Assembly: GCA_963696505.1 (NCBI GenBank)
Contig: CAVOKN010000011.1
Coordinates: 161,823 to 225,822, forward strand
Source: CAVOKN01 sp963696505
GTDB lineage: Bacteria; Pseudomonadota; Gammaproteobacteria; Burkholderiales; Rhodocyclaceae
DNA length: 64,000 bases
Direction of reading: 5' to 3'
The notes below the pieces were generated by a model, which worked only from the letters and a program-made list of their open reading frames with translations, was not told the origin of the DNA and ran no database searches. Below are positions 60,826-64,000 of this stretch, in pieces. Made by a program: the position numbers and the translations under genes. Each line of letters starts with the position of its first letter. Position 1 is the stretch's first letter.

Positions 60826-61008
60826 CTACTTGCGGCCGCTTTCGGTGGCGCGGCGATTGGCATCGAAGCCGCCCTTCGCTTTCCACTCGGCATATCCCCC
60901 TTGCAGGATGCGCACGTTCTCCATCCCCGCCACCCGCAGCGCAAGGCCAGCCTGGGCCGACAGCGATCCGCTGTTGCAGTAGATGAGGACGGACTTGTCC
61001 TTGGGCAC
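60826..61008 (-). pseudogene. Rhodanese-domain gene, 5' end missing
   Basis: Only the C-terminal half of a rhodanese is present: KDKSVLIYCNSGSLSAQAGLALRVAGMENVRILQGGYAEWKAKGGFDANRR. It has the catalytic Cys in YCNSGS but lacks the N-terminal ~60 residues (the D-R/H-x-G-H-I part). An in-frame TAA lies just upstream and the sequence changes abruptly at about 61010 to a beta-helix repeat gene on the other strand. The gene was therefore cut by a rearrangement. With tlpA and the secreted protein it once formed a redox operon. Confidence 0.7.
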
Positions 61009-61012
61009 GTTT

Positions 61013-61525
61013 TACACTTCCTGCTCGCCCTCACCGACGATGACGCACGTGACCGCGACCGCCTCGGGGGGATATTACAACTACGGCGTGCGCAACGACG
61101 CCTCCTCTCCGACAATGACGGACCTGACCGCCACCGCCTCGGGGGGAATCTTCAACTACGGCGTGGGCAATGCCACCGCCTCGCCGACAATGACGAACGT
61201 GACTGTCACCGCCTCGGGAGGAGTGTTCGACATACGGCGTGTACAACTCCAAATCCTCGTCGACGATCCAGAACAGCACGATTGCCGCCACGGAGGGTGG
61301 ATCCAAATACGGCATCTACAACGACGCTGACAGCGGCTCCCGTACACGTTGAAAGTCGACAACTCGCGGATCACGGGGAACACGAAGACCATCCGAACCA
61401 ACGCCCAATTCGTTACCCACGTCGGAGCGTCGCAACTGGATGGCGGAGCAGCGGACGGCTTCGACATGACGTCCGCGGGGGTGTATGACAAAAACTATAC
61501 GTTCTACGCCAGCACGTGCCCATGA
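61013..61525 (+). pseudogene. Beta-helix repeat surface protein, 3' remnant
   Basis: Tandem ~23-residue repeats of the form SPTMTNVTVTASGG..NYGVxN occur at least three times (61035-61230), typical of secreted parallel beta-helix proteins. After a one-base break near 61229 the repeat continues YGVYNSKSSSTIQNSTIAATEGG and KYGIYNDADSG. A second break near 61337 leads to KVDNSRITGNTKTIRTNAQF and an end at 61525. The 5' part is absent, lost at the junction near 61010. It reads as the tail of a larger gene, now decayed. Confidence 0.65.
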
Positions 61526-61553
61526 GTAGCTGCAGAGCGGAAAGGAGCCAACC

Positions 61554-62009
61554 ATGAAGATCTGCAAACCGGGTTCCCTTCGCACGGCTGCATTGGTCCT
61601 CACGCTGCTGGTCGCGTCCGGTGGGATCAGCGCGGAGAGCGGGCCGGCCGTGGGCTGGTGGGTGATCTCCGACGGGGGCGGACCGTCCAGCGGCGGCGCC
61701 GTCAACCTGAACACCACCCTCGGCCGGCCGGTGATCGGACCCGCGTCCGGAGGCGGTGCGTTGGCGACGATCGGCCTGGACGCGGGCTACTTTGGTATGG
61801 CGCTGAGGCTGACGGCCGTGACGTTGCGTGGGCTGCGCGCCGAACCGCTTTCGTTGATCGAGCGGCTGAGAGGCCTGCTTGCGCGGCGGGCTGGCTCGCT
61901 AGGAGAGCCTCTCGGGATGACTACTCTGAGAATAGGACGCGGATGGGAAGGCGGACAAACGCGGACTGGAAAAGGTATCCGCGGCCATCTGCGCTCGTCC
62001 GCGTCCTAG
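61554..62009 (+). CDS. Secreted protein following beta-helix gene, probably altered C-terminus
   Basis: A strong AAAGGAG site precedes MKICKPGSLRTAALVLTLLVASGGISAE, a clear signal peptide. The mature part GWWVISDGGGPSSGGAVNLNTTLGRPVIGPASGGGALATIGLDAGYFG resembles short proteins encoded beside beta-helix surface proteins (the TLGRPVIGPASGGG...G.F.G pattern). After GYFGM the sequence loses family character and reads into G+C-rich DNA to 62009, so the true C-terminus may have been lost. Function unknown. Confidence 0.55.
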   Translation: MKICKPGSLRTAALVLTLLVASGGISAESGPAVGWWVISDGGGPSSGGAVNLNTTLGRPVIGPASGGGALATIGLDAGYFGMALRLTAVTLRGLRAEPLSLIERLRGLLARRAGSLGEPLGMTTLRIGRGWEGGQTRTGKGIRGHLRSSAS

Positions 62010-62071
62010 TTTCACCCGCAGGGCTGTAGCGCCGGGCGCACCCGGCATGTCCATCTGCACTAGAATCGCCC

Positions 62072-62102
62072 GCGTAGCGCAAGTTGGCGACGTGCGCTAC
62101 GC
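62072..62102. repeat. Perfect inverted repeat
   Basis: GCGTAGCGCA and TGCGCTACGC are perfect 10-bp arms around an 11-base loop. They sit in the otherwise gene-free 62010-62239 stretch between the secreted protein and the PIN-domain gene. It could be a terminator-like stem or an interspersed palindrome. Confidence 0.6.
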
Positions 62103-62239
62103 TGATTTCACGTCGTCCCGAGAGGTCAGGGTCACCCCGCTCACGCTCCGCGGCGCGATCCACCGCCACTTTTACGCCATACCCATAGCCAGCGACCCTC
62201 AGGTCGCGCCAGTCACGCCGGCTGATAGCTTCGAGGTCC

Positions 62240-62696
62240 TCATGGCCCGCCGATGATGTCGCTGAGAAATGCGCCCGGTCTCATCACCCTACCCGGCGCG
62301 ACCAATTGACGCAAGGCTGCCGTGTTCTCCTTGGCATCGGTCGGATAGGCATCAATGGAAATCAGGAAATCAACTCCGGCCGCAGTTGCGGCCATCACCA
62401 CCGGCACGTCCTTAAGATCGCGCACCAGGTCGCGATGATTGACGACCTCTTCGGGCGCTAAATCAGCCATCGTCTCGGTCAGGGCTGTCGCCAGGAATCC
62501 ATCCAGCTTGGGGAGGTGTTCGGGAAAAAGCAGCGTGAGGTAGCGGCGAGCGTCGGCCAGAACAGAGGGTGACCACGAGCACAATTGTGTGCCGGGCCGC
62601 CAGGCGCAGGATTTCGTAGGGATAACGGGGAAAGGTGATGCCGCGAATCCGGATATTGGCATCTACAAATACCCTAAGCCGTCTTGGCGTGTCCAT
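62240..62696 (-). pseudogene. PIN-domain toxin gene with frameshift
   Basis: The N-terminal part MDTPRRLRVFVDANIRIRGITFPRYPYEILRLAARHTIVLVVT carries the first acidic residue of a PIN nuclease (VFVDANI). At about 62565 the frame changes. The remaining sequence, SVLADARRYLTLLFPEHLPKLDGFL, APEEVVNHRDLVRDLKDVPVVMAATAAGVDFLIS and the last acidic part IDAYPTDAKENT, lies in the other frame, ending at 62240. One missing base explains the break. It follows a tiny ORF that may be the antitoxin. Confidence 0.65.
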
Positions 62697-62826
62697 AGCG
62701 CTCCGCAAACGTTTGCTCACGGATGGTTTCGATCAAGGAATCCAGGTCTTCCTCTCGCACAATGCCAGGTCTTTCGGCATCAGAGCCGATTCCCATGACC
62801 AGGTTCTGCAAGAGACTTTCAGCCAT
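62674..62826 (-). CDS. Short ORF upstream of the PIN gene, candidate antitoxin
   Basis: A 50-residue reading frame starting MAESLLQNLVMGIGSDAERPG and ending ETIREQTFAERYGHAKTA. It overlaps the PIN gene start by 23 bases, as toxin-antitoxin pairs do. It is acidic and helical, with no clear DNA-binding motif, so it may be only the end of a longer antitoxin. No good ribosome-binding site is seen. The 62827-63005 stretch upstream holds no supported gene. Confidence 0.4.
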   Translation of the reverse strand: MAESLLQNLVMGIGSDAERPGIVREEDLDSLIETIREQTFAERYGHAKTA

Positions 62827-63005
62827 CTGGGGCCACGACAGGCGCCGCGCTTATCAGAACGACGCCTTCAATTACTTCCTGCAGCACGACTTTGCTGCCC
62901 TTCGGAGGCCCAGATGGGCGCGCAACTTGTGGGGATGGTCAGCCGCCCAGTGCTGGAGATATTCGAGATCATGGATAAGGTCATGAACGTACACTCCCGA
63001 TCGGA

Positions 63006-63398
63006 TCACCGAATGGTCGTCACATGCGGATAGCTATGATCTTCTCGTCCGACGTTACAAGCGGGCATCCGTACACGGCGCGCTGTAGCGACAATGACCT
63101 GATCGGCAGGATCGCGATGGAACTCGCCAGGCAATCGCGTCGATTCGATCGCGATCTCCGGCGTCAGCGCAAGCAGTTGCACGCCCGGATAGTCCAACGC
63201 CTGATCAAACCACTCATCCAATGATGTTGGCAGCTCGAGGCGGCCATATTCAACGAGCTTGGCGATCTCCCAACACCAGATCGCGCTCACACCGACCACC
63301 TCCGCCTCACTAGCGGCAATCGCTTTGCGTTGAGCTTCAGTAAGATGCCCGGCTTCATGCACCCACCAAACCCAGGCGTGCGAATCGAGGACGATCAT
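63006..63398 (-). CDS. vapC: VapC-type PIN-domain toxin with a local double frameshift
   Basis: Ribonuclease toxin of about 130 residues. MIVLDSHAWVWWVHEAGHL gives the first Asp, GVSAIWCWEIAKLVEYGRLEL the Glu, and EFHRDPADQVIVATAR another Asp. After ATARR the natural frame would read VYGCPLVTSDEKIIA, but the open frame reads VRMPACNVGREDHS and then returns to YPHVTTIR. An extra base near 63095 and a lost base near 63040 would do this, removing the last active-site Asp (SDEKI). The ATG at 63398 overlaps the antitoxin stop (ATGA). Confidence 0.8.
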   Translation of the reverse strand: MIVLDSHAWVWWVHEAGHLTEAQRKAIAASEAEVVGVSAIWCWEIAKLVEYGRLELPTSLDEWFDQALDYPGVQLLALTPEIAIESTRLPGEFHRDPADQVIVATARRVRMPACNVGREDHSYPHVTTIR

Positions 63399-63607
63399 CG
63401 CAATGCCTGCCACTCGTCTTCAGCAACGCTGTCAAACGGTCTGATGTAACGCACCGGCTTTCCGTGGAGTGGGTAACGTAGACTCCCTTCATTTGCCGGG
63501 AATGGTTCAAACGACAACTTCGACTTTTTCCCCAGGGCTAAACGGGATTCCGCGTAGGTTAGCACACGATTCTGCGAGATAATTGTTTCTACTCGATAGG
63601 TCTGCAT
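63395..63607 (-). CDS. vapB: Antitoxin partner of VapC
   Basis: Protein of 70 residues starting MQTYRVETIISQNRVLTYAESRLALGKKSKLSFEPF and ending YPLHGKPVRYIRPFDSVAEDEWQAL. The PLHGKPVRY...PF..VAE end is typical of antitoxins encoded directly before this PIN subfamily. An AGGAAAT site lies upstream of the ATG at 63607. It should bind VapC through its C-terminal segment and repress the operon. Confidence 0.78.
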   Translation of the reverse strand: MQTYRVETIISQNRVLTYAESRLALGKKSKLSFEPFPANEGSLRYPLHGKPVRYIRPFDSVAEDEWQALR

Positions 63608-63701
63608 CCGATTTCCTCCATGCGCATAATCAGCAGCGAGTTCGAGTATACCACCGCCAACCCGGATGTCAATAGCCCGCAACTTTGAGTTTCGTCCCTC
63701 A

Positions 63702-63860
63702 TCACGCCCGCGGCCGCTGCTGCAACTCATACAGCTTGTTCAGCGCAGCGAGCGGGCTGAGCGGTTGACGTCGAGCAGGCGCAGCTCGGCGATCACCGGG
63801 TCCTCGGCGGACCAACGGCAGTTGGAACCTCGCTTCTGGCGCGGCAGCGTCGCCGCGCGT
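63702..63860 (-). pseudogene. mutS-like 3' remnant
   Basis: Minus-strand pieces in two frames resemble the extreme C-terminus of MutS. FQLPLV comes first, then in the next frame EDPVIAELRLLDVN, then LSPLAALNKLYELQQRPRA before a stop at 63702. The LSPLAALNKLYEL block is the recognisable part. Upstream of about 63860 the similarity ends in a repeat-rich stretch, so only a fragment remains. The match is short and could be fortuitous. Confidence 0.4.
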
Positions 63861-63927
63861 CCGAGCTGGTCGAAGGGAATGCACGTGGCTGGATAGCCCG
63901 TCGGGCGTCCAAAAGGCGCGAGCATCA

Positions 63928-63966
63928 ATTCGCACGCCTGCGCACGATGCTCGCAGGCATGCGAAT
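63928..63966. repeat. Inverted repeat near window end
   Basis: ATTCGCACGCCTGC (63928-63941) pairs with GCAGGCATGCGAAT (63953-63966) with one mismatch. A related TGCGAATTCGC palindrome follows at about 63977. The last 140 bases of the window are dense in such short palindromes and hold no visible gene. Confidence 0.5.
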
Positions 63967-64000
63967 CAAGGAGACGTGCGAATTCGCTACTTGCGCACGC

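Noticed and set aside
62827..63005. A ~45-codon minus-strand frame (VIRSGVYVHDLIHDLEYL) between the two PIN loci
   Set aside because: It uses a GTG start inside the vapC end, has no ribosome-binding site and matches nothing I know. It may be an antitoxin scrap but is not supportable.
1..64000. tRNA, rRNA and riboswitch elements
   Set aside because: I looked for cloverleaf-like arms with CCA ends, 16S/23S conserved blocks and classic riboswitch boxes, and saw none that could be defended by eye.

Overview
The window is about two-thirds G+C, gene-dense, and reads like a chromosome segment of a betaproteobacterium. ArgG, YajQ, ComEC, TruC, the DUF349 protein, SrkA and the metabolic enzymes look most like those of the Rhodocyclaceae/Zoogloeaceae group (Azoarcus/Thauera-like). 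That placement is inferred from protein style, not from a marker-gene search. No rRNA, tRNA, CRISPR array or prophage is visible.

Layout. 0-5.8 kb: end of argG, ppnP, yajQ, a TumE/TumA-type toxin-antitoxin pair, then a three-gene overlapping operon (DUF2062 protein, RCK-type potassium channel, DMT permease). 6-13.9 kb: comEC, an alpha/beta hydrolase, a branched-chain-type ABC binding protein with one permease but no other subunits, a glycine-rich-tail protein and glpQ. 14-25.3 kb: a phosphonate catabolism island. phnC-phnD-phnE (uptake), phnA, an alcohol dehydrogenase, phnW, a FAD oxidoreductase and an HD-domain protein run leftward. A second HD-domain protein, phosphonoacetaldehyde dehydrogenase and a DMT-type membrane protein run rightward. 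PhnW, the aldehyde dehydrogenase and PhnA together give the route 2-aminoethylphosphonate to phosphonoacetaldehyde to phosphonoacetate to acetate plus phosphate.

25.4-30 kb: an unusual cluster of a class III aminotransferase, two different phosphatidylserine-decarboxylase-like proteins and a methyltransferase. 30-49.7 kb: mostly housekeeping and stress genes (truC, hemerythrin-like, a second EF-G, MFS exporter, TerB-like, an odd pyruvate-kinase-like protein, DUF349 protein, GNAT, EAL-CZB signalling protein, an RND pump with its adaptor, srkA), with intergenic repeat arrays.

49.9-64 kb is accessory. It holds a chromate resistance operon (chrB broken, chrA, rhodanese, ChrB-like tail gene), a decayed TVP38 gene, a sterol-desaturase-type hydroxylase facing an ArsR-rhodanese regulator across a clear palindromic operator, a cysteine desulfurase/cystathionine lyase pair, an IS607-type element (serine recombinase, small Cys-rich protein, TnpB), a TlpA/rhodanese redox remnant, a decayed beta-helix repeat protein, two PIN-type toxin loci and a mutS-like remnant.

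Two window-wide signals stand out. The 9-mer GAAAGTCAG/CTGACTTTC occurs 16 times exactly, in both orientations and in coding and non-coding DNA, where about 0.2 would be expected by composition. Single-base frameshifts also break many otherwise well-conserved genes (argG, comEC, the ABC binding protein, chrB, a PIN gene, vapC), which points to sequence or assembly error, recent decay, or both.
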